Below are positions 1 to 6,047 of a stretch of 8,277 bases of DNA, piece after piece. The stretch spans positions 1 to 8,277 of the forward strand of contig JALRJD010000013.1 of assembly GCA_023255165.1 (NCBI GenBank), given 5' to 3'. The position numbers were made by a program, and so were the translations under genes. A model generated the notes under the pieces. That model had not been told where the DNA came from, searched no databases, and saw nothing but the letters and a program-made list of their open reading frames with translations. This DNA is from Porticoccaceae bacterium (GTDB lineage: Bacteria; Pseudomonadota; Gammaproteobacteria; Pseudomonadales; Porticoccaceae). Position 1 is the stretch's first letter, and each line of letters starts with the position of its first letter.

Positions 1-1
1 G

Positions 2-526
2 GATCTCGCAACCAGCATCGCTGATGCCGGGCAGCAAGTCCCGGTCCTTCTACGTCCTTCGAAGGATCGTGATGGGCATTTTGAGATCATCTACGGTCAG
101 AGACGAATACTTGCGTGCCGCCACCTGGGGATACCAGTGCGGGCTCTGATCCGGACGCTCGATGATACTGATGCATTGATGGCGAAAGGTCTCGAAAATG
201 CCGGCCGCGCGGAGCTGAGCTATTATGAACGTGTCCGGTTCGCGCACGCGATCCTGGAGCAAGGCTACTCACGTGCGGAGGCGTGTCAGGCTTTGGCTAT
301 CAGCAAGAACACTCTTTCGCAGCTTGAGCGTATCAATCGGCTAGTACCCTTGGCTGTCGGTGAAGCCATTGGCGGGCCTCGTCGTCCACTTCAAGAAAGA
401 CCTTCTTGCCGTCGAGCTGCGACTGCAGCTGCACCAGGAATTTGTCGACCACAGTCTGAATCACTGCCATCGACAGCTCGCCAAACTGCACTATGCCATC
501 GAGACGGTTGCGGAACTCGGGAGTAA
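2..526 (+). CDS. repB: Partial RepB/ParB-family plasmid partition protein, truncated at both ends
   Basis: The frame is open from base 2 with no upstream start, so the gene begins outside the window. Numbering residues from base 2, the fragment shows the ParB/Sulfiredoxin-like nuclease-fold core: GQQVPVLLRP (10-19), the YGQRR box (31-35) that corresponds to the conserved arginine nucleotide-binding patch of ParB, and an ENxxR-like element (E65-R69). A helix-turn-helix-like segment follows (about 90-112, ending LSQLERINRLVP). The best family match I recognise is RepB of alphaproteobacterial repABC plasmids, which binds centromere-like parS sites and works with the RepA ATPase to segregate plasmids. 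Recognisable homology stops at VGEAIG, about base 373. The remaining codons to the stop at 526 are antisense to clpA and are not RepB. The missing N-terminus and the unrelated tail make the frame non-functional as it stands. The family call is firm; the alphaproteobacterial source is inferred. Confidence 0.8.
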   Translation, partial: DLATSIADAGQQVPVLLRPSKDRDGHFEIIYGQRRILACRHLGIPVRALIRTLDDTDALMAKGLENAGRAELSYYERVRFAHAILEQGYSRAEACQALAISKNTLSQLERINRLVPLAVGEAIGGPRRPLQERPSCRRAATAAAPGICRPQSESLPSTARQTALCHRDGCGTRE

Positions 527-2447
527 ACATTTTCTTGATCGCTTCCATACCGTCACTGCGGTGATCCTGCTGGGAAAAACCGATTGATGCGCGGCTCATT
601 AACTCGGCACCGGCATTCGTGGTCATAATCAGAATCACATTGCGGAAGTCCGCTTTGCGGCCATTGTTATCGGTTAATGTGCCGTGATCCATAACCTGCA
701 ATAACAGGTTAAACACATCCGGGTGCGCCTTTTCGACTTCATCCAGCAGCACCACCGCATGAGGGTGTTTGTTCACCGCATCGGTCAACAGGCCGCCCTG
801 ATCGTAGCCGACATAACCTGGAGGTGCACCGATCAAACGCGACACGGTGTGACGCTCCATATACTCCGACATATCAAAGCGCACCAACTCGATACCGAGA
901 ATATTGGCCAGCTGACGGCTGACTTCGGTCTTGCCGACACCGGTTGGGCCGGCAAACAGGAAGCTGCCAATCGGACGTGTGCCCTCTCGCAGTCCGGCGC
1001 GGGCCATCTTGATTGAGGTGGTCAAAGCATCAATTGCCGGGTCTTGCCCAAACACAACCATCTTGAGCTTGTCGGCCAGACCTTTGAGCTGCTCTTTATC
1101 CGAGCTCGAGACACTCTTCGCCGGAATGCGGGCAATCTTTGAGATCACCAGTTCGATATCGCTGACACTGATGGTTTTCTTGCGCTTGTGCGCCGGTTGC
1201 AGACGCTGGTAAGCACCGGCCTCATCGATCACATCGATGGCCTTGTCAGGCAAAAAACGATCGTTGATATGTTTGGCCGCCAGCTCTGCCGCCACCTTGA
1301 GCGCGGGATTGGTGAACTTGAGATCATGGTGCTCTTCAAAGCGCGACTTCAGACCTTTGAGAATTTCATAGGTCTCTTCGACCGAGGGTTCCGTGACATC
1401 AACTTTCTGGAAACGTCGCGACAGAGCGTGGTCCTTCTCAAAAATACCGCGGTATTCCTGATAAGTAGTTGAACCAAAGCAACGCAACTTGCCCGATGAG
1501 AGCAGCGGCTTGAGCAGATTGGAGGCATCCATCACGCCACCAGAGGCTGCGCCGGCGCCGATGATAGTATGGATCTCATCGATAAACAGAATCGAACCTT
1601 CGCGCTGACCAAGCTCGGCAATAATGCCTTTAAGGCGCTTCTCAAAATCACCGCGGTACTTGGTGCCCGCAAGCAAGCCACCCATATCCAATGCATAGAC
1701 GGTGCTACCGAGCAGGGGCTCAGGCACAGCATCTTCGATAATTAATTTGGCCAGCCCTTCGGCGATGGCGGTTTTACCGACGCCGGACTCGCCTACCAAC
1801 AGCGGGTTATTTTTACGGCGTCTGACCAGTATCTGGCTGACGCGCTCCACTTCCGCGGCACGACCGACCAGCGGATCGATCAAACCCAGTGCAGCCTGTT
1901 CGTTGAGGTTAGTGGCAAACTGGCTGAGCAGGCTCTCTTCGCCTGACTCCGGCGCGGTGGCTGATTCGCTGTTGGTGGTCGATTCTTCGCTGGTGTGCTC
2001 GGGCTGATCTGCGTATTTCGAGATACCGTGGGAGATGTAATTGACCACATCGATGCGAGCAATATTTTGCAACCTCAAAAAGTAGACCGCCTGGCTCTCC
2101 TGCTCGCTAAAGATTGCCACAATCACGTTGGCACCAACCACCTCGCTGTGGTTGGCCGAGTTGACCTGAAATACCGCGCGCTGCAGCACACGCTGAAAAC
2201 CATGGGTCGGCTGCGTCTCCTGCTCAAGTTGGGCATCGGAAATAATCGGAGTGGTAGAGTCGACGAACTCGACAAGGTCTTGCCGCAACACCGGGATATC
2301 GGCGCCGCAGGCTTTCAACACGCTGGATGCAGAGGCGTCGTCCAGCAGAGCCAGCAACAGGTGTTCGACAGTCATAAATTCGTGACGCTTGTCCCTTGCG
2401 GTTTTAAACGCCAGATTGAGGGTGACTTCAAGTTCTCTACTTAGCAT
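333..2447 (-). CDS. clpA: ClpA, AAA+ unfoldase subunit of ClpAP protease, C-terminally truncated
   Basis: ClpA forms cytoplasmic hexamers that unfold substrates and thread them into the ClpP peptidase. The order is canonical. The N-domain (about 1-145) is followed by an acidic, Ser/Thr-rich linker (146-172). D1 carries Walker A GESGVGKT (219-226), pore loop GTKYRGDFE (261-269), Walker B with IDEIH (289-293) and RRF (344-346). D2 carries Walker A GPTGVGKT (500-507), pore loop GYVGYDQGG (544-552), Walker B LLDEVEK (567-573), sensor-1 TTN (609-611), ClpP-docking tripeptide IGF (622-624) and FRNRLD (645-650). True ClpA sequence ends near L695. The last nine residues, HRQPRVLAD, are antisense to the repB fragment. 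E. coli ClpA has 758 residues against 704 here, so the sensor-2 part of the D2 small domain is missing and the product would probably be inactive. It lies 21 bp after clpS, the usual operon. infA, normally next in related genomes, is absent because of the junction. Confidence 0.96.
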   Translation of the reverse strand: MLSRELEVTLNLAFKTARDKRHEFMTVEHLLLALLDDASASSVLKACGADIPVLRQDLVEFVDSTTPIISDAQLEQETQPTHGFQRVLQRAVFQVNSANHSEVVGANVIVAIFSEQESQAVYFLRLQNIARIDVVNYISHGISKYADQPEHTSEESTTNSESATAPESGEESLLSQFATNLNEQAALGLIDPLVGRAAEVERVSQILVRRRKNNPLLVGESGVGKTAIAEGLAKLIIEDAVPEPLLGSTVYALDMGGLLAGTKYRGDFEKRLKGIIAELGQREGSILFIDEIHTIIGAGAASGGVMDASNLLKPLLSSGKLRCFGSTTYQEYRGIFEKDHALSRRFQKVDVTEPSVEETYEILKGLKSRFEEHHDLKFTNPALKVAAELAAKHINDRFLPDKAIDVIDEAGAYQRLQPAHKRKKTISVSDIELVISKIARIPAKSVSSSDKEQLKGLADKLKMVVFGQDPAIDALTTSIKMARAGLREGTRPIGSFLFAGPTGVGKTEVSRQLANILGIELVRFDMSEYMERHTVSRLIGAPPGYVGYDQGGLLTDAVNKHPHAVVLLDEVEKAHPDVFNLLLQVMDHGTLTDNNGRKADFRNVILIMTTNAGAELMSRASIGFSQQDHRSDGMEAIKKMFTPEFRNRLDGIVQFGELSMAVIQTVVDKFLVQLQSQLDGKKVFLEVDDEARQWLHRQPRVLAD
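360..376. other. Junction between repB fragment and 3'-truncated clpA
   Basis: Read on the plus strand, RepB-like sequence (VGEAIG) remains convincing up to about 373. Read on the minus strand, ClpA-like sequence (EARQWL) remains convincing down to about 363. The two overlap over roughly 11 bases (363-373, aagccattggc), which suits joining at a short microhomology. No GATC or AAGCTT restriction site lies at the joint, although the window itself opens with ggatct. Either a chimeric clone, amplification product or assembly, or a true recombination end-point, would look like this. Confidence 0.7.
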
Positions 2448-2468
2448 GGTCTTTTCTCTTTATAGTCG

Positions 2469-2813
2469 TTAAATTTCTTCATCGTCACAGGGCTCTACTA
2501 CACATAAAAGCGGATGCTGGTGGTCCCTCGAATACTGATTAACTGTGCCCGCTTTTGTCTCTGCTACATCTTTAGTATAGATGCCACAGACCCCCTTTCC
2601 CTCGGTATGAATGCTTAACATGATGCGCGTTGCATTTTCACGCGTCTTGCCAAAGAACCGTTCCAGCAGTTCAACAACAAATTCCATCGGTGTGTAATCG
2701 TCGTTGAGCAGCACCACTTTATACATGGCCGGCTTCTTTAATCGTGGTCTTTCCGTTTCGACAACAGTATCGCTGTCGTGTTGCCACGCTGGTGTATTTT
2801 TCTGGTTACTCAT
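2469..2813 (-). CDS. clpS: ClpS, N-degron adaptor for ClpAP
   Basis: ClpS binds proteins bearing destabilising N-terminal residues and delivers them to the ClpA N-domain, while inhibiting other ClpAP substrates. The 114-residue product has a variable charged N-terminal extension (1-29) followed by the ClpS fold. The hallmark segment is VLLNDDYTPMEFV (34-46), in which N37-D38-D39 should form the N-degron pocket with H69 (equivalent of E. coli H66). KDVAETKAG (81-89) and the closing HPLLC (100-104) also match the family. The C-terminus adds a short acidic DDEEI tail. I chose the ATG at 2813. The same frame also opens with a TTG at 2828, giving 119 residues; neither start has a clear Shine-Dalgarno sequence. 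It is the first gene of the clpS-clpA unit and is divergent from cspD, the same arrangement as in E. coli. Confidence 0.95.
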   Translation of the reverse strand: MSNQKNTPAWQHDSDTVVETERPRLKKPAMYKVVLLNDDYTPMEFVVELLERFFGKTRENATRIMLSIHTEGKGVCGIYTKDVAETKAGTVNQYSRDHQHPLLCVVEPCDDEEI

Positions 2814-2993
2814 ACAAATTTTTGCCAAATAGATTACATGTAAGGTACGTGGATTATCTTACATCAGATTATCAAAACTACTAAGCGATGAGCGGTCTTG
2901 ACAGCAATGTTCAATTATTTAAAGTGGCAGTTGCAAAAAAGGTGACCTGCTTAACATGGAATGGAATAAAAACAATATGGAGACACGACAAGC
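2814..2993. promoter_or_regulatory. Divergent clpS/cspD intergenic control region
   Basis: This stretch of about 180 bp must hold the promoters for clpSA (leftward) and cspD (rightward). Visible elements are a perfect palindrome TTACATGTAA (2834-2843) and an overlapping inverted pair ATGTAAG (2838-2844) / CTTACAT (2858-2864). A consensus TTGACA lies at 2898-2903 facing cspD, but no good -10 hexamer sits 16-18 bp after it, so I do not assign a start site. cspD has a Shine-Dalgarno GGAG (2979-2982), 11 nt before its ATG. Confidence 0.4.
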
Positions 2994-3347
2994 ATGGCGG
3001 AAACAGGAACAGTCAAGTGGTTTTGCAACTATCGCGGTTTCGGATTTATAAAGCCGGATAGAGGGGGAAGAGAGCTTTTTGCCCACCATAAAAATATCGT
3101 TATGGACGGGTACAAAACCTTAAAGATCTTTCAGCGGGTAACTTTCGATGTGGAGCACGGCAAAAATGGCCGCCACGCGATCAATATAGTGCCGGGGAAA
3201 ATTCCCAAGCCGCCGCCAAAGACAGCGCAGCAGCAAGAGCCGCAGATATCTCAACCAAGTACACATCAGAACGACCGCCACAAACCCCGGCAAGAAGACA
3301 AGCACAAAGCGCAATCAAAGAGGCCGACGCAAACCTCAACGGAATAG
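2994..3347 (+). CDS. cspD: CspD-like cold-shock-domain protein with a disordered C-terminal tail
   Basis: Residues 1-68 form a cold-shock domain, a small OB-fold that binds single-stranded nucleic acid. TGTVKWF opens it, RGFGFI (14-19) is the RNP1 core, ELFAHH (27-32) stands at RNP2, and MDGYKTLK (37-44) is typical of the CspD branch. CspD in E. coli is a stationary-phase inhibitor of DNA replication; that role is carried over here only by family and by the conserved position divergent from clpS. Departures from the usual protein are Cys at 11, where Asn is normal (WFCN for WFNN), RNP1 with Arg for Lys, and length. E. coli CspD has 74 residues, whereas this one has 117. The extra tail (69-117) is rich in Pro, Gln, Lys, Ser and Thr, has about ten basic against five acidic residues, and lacks hydrophobic clusters. 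That points to a flexible, nucleic-acid-contacting tail. Confidence 0.85.
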   Translation: MAETGTVKWFCNYRGFGFIKPDRGGRELFAHHKNIVMDGYKTLKIFQRVTFDVEHGKNGRHAINIVPGKIPKPPPKTAQQQEPQISQPSTHQNDRHKPRQEDKHKAQSKRPTQTSTE

Positions 3348-3383
3348 TAATCGGCCCCTCAGCGACAGAAAAACGACAGGTAT

Positions 3384-3411
3384 AAAAAACCGGCTGCGAG
3401 GCCGGCTTTTT
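3384..3411. terminator. Bidirectional intrinsic terminator between cspD and icd
   Basis: A CCGGC (3390-3394) / GCCGG (3401-3405) stem closes a six-base loop (tgcgag). Six A residues precede it (3384-3389) and five T residues follow (3407-3411), with an A-C mismatch between stem and tracts. Read rightward it ends cspD; read leftward the A tract becomes a U tract and ends icd. This suits the convergent gene pair. Confidence 0.8.
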
Positions 3412-3415
3412 AATA

Positions 3416-3471
3416 CATCGAGCGTTTGTTGCATCGAGAGTTTATTGTATCGAGAGTTTATTGCATCGAGA
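3416..3471. repeat. 16-bp tandem repeat, three full units plus a half
   Basis: The units are 3416-3431 (catcgagcgtttgttg), 3432-3447 (catcgagagtttattg), 3448-3463 (tatcgagagtttattg) and a partial 3464-3471 (catcgaga). The second and third differ at one base; the first has three differences from the second. The array fills the space between the terminator and the icd stop codon, so it would be transcribed as the icd 3' untranslated region. It does not encode a recognisable peptide and is not a CRISPR, since there are no spacers. Confidence 0.85.
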
Positions 3472-3476
3472 AAGGC

Positions 3477-4730
3477 TTACATATTCTCGATCATTGCATC
3501 GCCAAACGCCGAACAGGAGAGCAGTGTCGCATCGTCCATCAGACGCTCGAAATCATAGGTCACTTTCTTTTCAGAGATAGCGCCTTCAATTCCCTTGATC
3601 ACCAGATCAGCCGCTTCGCCCCAACCCATATGACGCAGCATCATTTCCGCGGAGAGAATCAGTGAACCGGGGTTAACCTTGTCCTGTCCCGCATACTTGG
3701 GTGCTGTGCCGTGAGTCGCTTCGAAGATCGCGACATCATCAGAGAGATTGGCGCCTGGAGCAATACCGATACCACCGACCTGAGCGGCCAGTGCGTCAGA
3801 GATATAGTCACCGTTGAGGTTCAGAGTGGCCAGCACGCTGTACTCGTCAGGACGCAGAATAATCTGCTGCAACATGGCGTCGGCAATCACATCTTTGATC
3901 ACGATATCTTCACCGGTATTGGGGTTTTTCAGCACATGCCAGGGACCACCATCGAGAGGCTGTGCAGCAAACTGATCGCGAGCCACTTCGTAACCCCAAT
4001 CGCAGAACGCACCTTCGGTGAACTTCATGATATTGCCCTTGTGCACCAGGGTTACAGAAGGCTTGTTCTGGTCGATGGCGTACTGAATCGCCTTGCTTAC
4101 CAGACGCTTGGTGCCTTGCTCTGATACCGGCTTGACGCCGATACCGCAGTTGGTGTCAAAGCGGATCTTGGTAACGTTCATTTCCTCTTTCAGGAATTTG
4201 ATTACCTTGTCAGCTTCTTCAGTGCCGGCTTTCCACTCGATGCCAGCATAAATATCTTCCGAGTTCTCACGGAAAATACACATATCAACCTTGTTTGGCT
4301 CTTTGACAGGAGAAGGCACGCCTTCGAACCAACGCACCGGGCGCTGGCAGACGAACAGGTCCAGTTCCTGACGCAGGGCAACGTTCAGCGAACGGAAGCC
4401 GCCGCCAACAGGCGTTGTAAGTGGGCCTTTAATTGAAACAGCATATTCCTTAACCGCTTCCAGAGTCTCGGCGGGGAACCAGTCACCCTCGTATAGCTCG
4501 GCAGCTTTTTCGCCACAGTAGACTTCCATCCACGAGATCTTGCGCTCGCCGGCATAGGCGTTTTTAACCGCCGCGTCGATCACTTTGATCATTACCGGAG
4601 TAATATCAACACCAATACCGTCGCCTTCGATAAAGGGCACAATCGGGTTGTTGGGAACGTTGAGTGAATAGTCTGAATTTACGGTTATTTTTTCGCCAGA
4701 TTCGGGCACCTGGATATGCTGATATCCCAT
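3477..4730 (-). CDS. icd: NADP-dependent isocitrate dehydrogenase
   Basis: The enzyme oxidatively decarboxylates isocitrate to 2-oxoglutarate in the TCA cycle, producing NADPH, in the cytoplasm as a homodimer. The 417 residues align end to end with the 416-residue E. coli protein. Active-site residues sit one position later than in E. coli: S114, N116, R120, R130 and R154 for isocitrate, Y161 and K231 as catalytic pair, D308 and D312 for the metal. NADP-selective K345-Y346 follow H340 in ATHGTAPKY. S114 within GGGFRSLNVALRQ is the site of AceK phosphorylation in E. coli, so the switch at the glyoxylate branch could exist here; aceK is not in the window. The start is the ATG at 4730, with Shine-Dalgarno GGAG (4737-4740) six bases upstream. 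The frame extends to an ATG at 4784, but that overlaps the likely -10 element and adds 18 residues without homology. It is transcribed away from rluE. Confidence 0.98.
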   Translation of the reverse strand: MGYQHIQVPESGEKITVNSDYSLNVPNNPIVPFIEGDGIGVDITPVMIKVIDAAVKNAYAGERKISWMEVYCGEKAAELYEGDWFPAETLEAVKEYAVSIKGPLTTPVGGGFRSLNVALRQELDLFVCQRPVRWFEGVPSPVKEPNKVDMCIFRENSEDIYAGIEWKAGTEEADKVIKFLKEEMNVTKIRFDTNCGIGVKPVSEQGTKRLVSKAIQYAIDQNKPSVTLVHKGNIMKFTEGAFCDWGYEVARDQFAAQPLDGGPWHVLKNPNTGEDIVIKDVIADAMLQQIILRPDEYSVLATLNLNGDYISDALAAQVGGIGIAPGANLSDDVAIFEATHGTAPKYAGQDKVNPGSLILSAEMMLRHMGWGEAADLVIKGIEGAISEKKVTYDFERLMDDATLLSCSAFGDAMIENM

Positions 4731-4782
4731 TGTTGTCTCCGCAGGGTTGAGGTTGCTTGTAAAAGATTTACCAAAGGGCGGC

Positions 4783-4831
4783 ATTTTAGCATCATCTGTG
4801 CCCTTTTTTGTAACTCTGTTTCATTTACAAT
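4783..4831 (-). promoter_or_regulatory. Likely icd promoter with overlapping dyad
   Basis: On the icd strand an extended -10 element TGC-TAAAAT (TAAAAT at 4783-4788, TGC at 4789-4791) lies about 52 bp before the ATG. No good -35 hexamer is present; TTACAA at 4808-4813 sits 19 bp away. That hexamer is one arm of the inverted repeat TTGTAA (4808-4813) - 11 bp - TTACAA (4825-4830), which could be an operator for a homodimeric regulator acting on icd, on the divergent rluE, or on both. The protein is not identifiable from the site alone. Confidence 0.45.
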
Positions 4832-4851
4832 GACAAAAAGTTGGGGATTTC

Positions 4852-5469
4852 GTGGCCAAACTACTTCTATTTAATAAACCCTTTCATGTTTTGAGCCAGT
4901 TCACTGATGCCGAAGCACGAAAAACACTGTCCGGGTTTATTCCAGTGCAAGATGTCTACCCCGCTGGGCGCCTCGACTACGACTCCGAGGGCCTGTTGCT
5001 GCTAACCGACGACGGTCAACTGCAGACGCAGATTAGTCATCCAAAATACAAACTCAATAAAATCTACTGGGTTCAGGTTGAGGGTGCTGCCACTGAGGCG
5101 CACTGCCAGCAGCTGCTCGATGGCGTTGAACTGAAAGATGGCCACGCCTCCGCGATTAAATGTACGCTTATGCCGCAGCCGGGTCTGTGGCCAAGGGTTC
5201 CGCCAATTCGCCAGCGCGAGACTATTCCTGACAGCTGGCTTGAACTGACTATCAATGAAGGCCGCAATCGACAGGTTCGACGCATGACCGCCGCAGTGGG
5301 CTTACCGACCCTGCGTCTGGTCAGAGCGGCAATTGGCCACTGGCGACTTGATGGCCTAAAGCCGGGTGAATATCGTGTTGAAACGGTGCATATGCCGACA
5401 CCAAAGAAGCTAAAGCCCGGCACCCAGTCAAGGGCAAAAAGACCTGCCAGAAAATCTTCCAGGTCATAG
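4852..5469 (+). CDS. rluE: RluE-type 23S rRNA pseudouridine synthase
   Basis: This is a member of the RsuA/RluB/RluE family of single-target rRNA pseudouridine synthases. RluE modifies U2457 of 23S rRNA in E. coli. The motif AGRLDYDSEGLLLLT (38-52) contains the catalytic Asp42, and NEGRNRQVRRM (near 140-150) is the second family signature. The protein has 205 residues and lacks an N-terminal S4 domain, as RluE does. It ends in a basic Lys/Arg-rich tail (PKKLKPGTQSRAKRPARK) that probably contacts rRNA. The start is a GTG, chosen because homology begins right there (MAKLLLFNKPF) and a GGGGA purine run lies at 4843-4847; the nearby ATG at 4830 is out of frame. Its position divergent from icd and just before nudJ is the same as in E. 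coli, which supports RluE over other paralogues. Confidence 0.93.
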   Translation: MAKLLLFNKPFHVLSQFTDAEARKTLSGFIPVQDVYPAGRLDYDSEGLLLLTDDGQLQTQISHPKYKLNKIYWVQVEGAATEAHCQQLLDGVELKDGHASAIKCTLMPQPGLWPRVPPIRQRETIPDSWLELTINEGRNRQVRRMTAAVGLPTLRLVRAAIGHWRLDGLKPGEYRVETVHMPTPKKLKPGTQSRAKRPARKSSRS

Positions 5470-5493
5470 GCGCCAGTTTTTAAGGAGAGAGAC

Positions 5494-5937
5494 ATGCCAG
5501 ATAAAATTCATCTTACCGTCGCCACTGTGGTAGAACGAGCCGGTCAGTTTCTGATGGTTAAAGAGACCAAACAGGGACGCCAGGTGATCAACCAGCCGGC
5601 TGGCCATGTTGAGCCGGGCGAGGATATTCTTGCCGCCGCGCTGCGTGAAACCCTGGAGGAGACCGGCTGGGTTGTGTCACTGACCGGTTTTCTCGGCATC
5701 GCAACCTATCGCGCGCCGAGCAATGGCGTGACCTATTATCGCCACACCTTTGTCGCCAGCCCGATTGAGCTCGACCCCTATGCGCAAATTGATCCGGACA
5801 TTGACCAGGCACTGTGGATGAGCCATGCCGAGATTACACAAAACCGCGAGCATCTGCGAAGCCCGCTGGTGCTGAGTTGTCTTGAGGATTATCTGCAACA
5901 GCGTATTTTCCCTCTGGACCTGTTTCGTGCCCACTAG
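5494..5937 (+). CDS. nudJ: NudJ, Nudix-family phosphatase
   Basis: Nudix hydrolases cleave nucleoside diphosphates linked to another moiety, using a divalent metal. The Nudix box is intact between G37 and W59: GHVEPGED (37-44), then RETLEETGW (51-59), which fits Gx5Ex7REUxEExGU with E52, E55 and E56 as metal ligands. E. coli NudJ hydrolyses nucleoside di- and triphosphates and the thiamine precursor HMP-PP; substrate choice here is taken from family membership and position. The length of 147 residues is close to the family norm. A strong Shine-Dalgarno AAGGAG (5482-5487) lies six bases before the ATG. Only 24 bp separate it from rluE, so the two are probably co-transcribed. The order rluE-nudJ-mnmA matches E. 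coli. Confidence 0.93.
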   Translation: MPDKIHLTVATVVERAGQFLMVKETKQGRQVINQPAGHVEPGEDILAAALRETLEETGWVVSLTGFLGIATYRAPSNGVTYYRHTFVASPIELDPYAQIDPDIDQALWMSHAEITQNREHLRSPLVLSCLEDYLQQRIFPLDLFRAH

Positions 5938-5945
5938 AGCTCGAC

Positions 5946-5995
5946 ATGTTTGTTAGCTATGTTTGTTGGCTACCTCTGTTGGCTATCTCTGTTTC
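5946..5995. repeat. 13-bp tandem repeat, three full units plus a partial
   Basis: Consecutive units are atgtttgttagct (5946-5958), atgtttgttggct (5959-5971), acctctgttggct (5972-5984) and the partial atctctgtttc (5985-5995). The array starts eight bases after the nudJ stop and occupies the first half of the 110-bp nudJ-mnmA gap. The units are diverged, which suggests an older expansion. It has no dyad symmetry and I see no coding role. Confidence 0.8.
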
Positions 5996-6047
5996 AAAAG
6001 GACAGTTATAGTGGCTCCCCTGAATTCACTCCCCAAATAAATAACTG
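5996..6047 (+). promoter_or_regulatory. Region upstream of mnmA, possible weak promoter
   Basis: TATAGT (6007-6012) resembles a sigma-70 -10 hexamer 35 bp before the mnmA ATG, but no acceptable -35 sequence lies at the right distance. There is no clear Shine-Dalgarno sequence before the ATG at 6048. mnmA may therefore be read through from nudJ or be started weakly here. Confidence 0.25.

Noticed and set aside
1..6. ggatct at the very start, possible cloning-site remnant explaining the repB/clpA chimera
   Set aside because: The site could reflect a Sau3AI/BamHI clone end, but the actual junction at about 363-373 has no such site, so it does not explain the joint.
1995..2444. Long open frame on the plus strand inside clpA, about 149 codons, with other antisense frames over clpA
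   Set aside because: It lies wholly antisense to well-conserved ClpA coding sequence, shows no family resemblance and has no start signals. It is a shadow of codon bias.
2898..2903. TTGACA as a cspD promoter -35 element
   Set aside because: No acceptable -10 hexamer is present at 16-18 bp, so it may be chance. It is noted within the intergenic region but not called as a promoter.
3416..3471. Possible CRISPR array
   Set aside because: The repeats are directly adjacent with no spacers, are only 16 bp long, and no cas gene is nearby.
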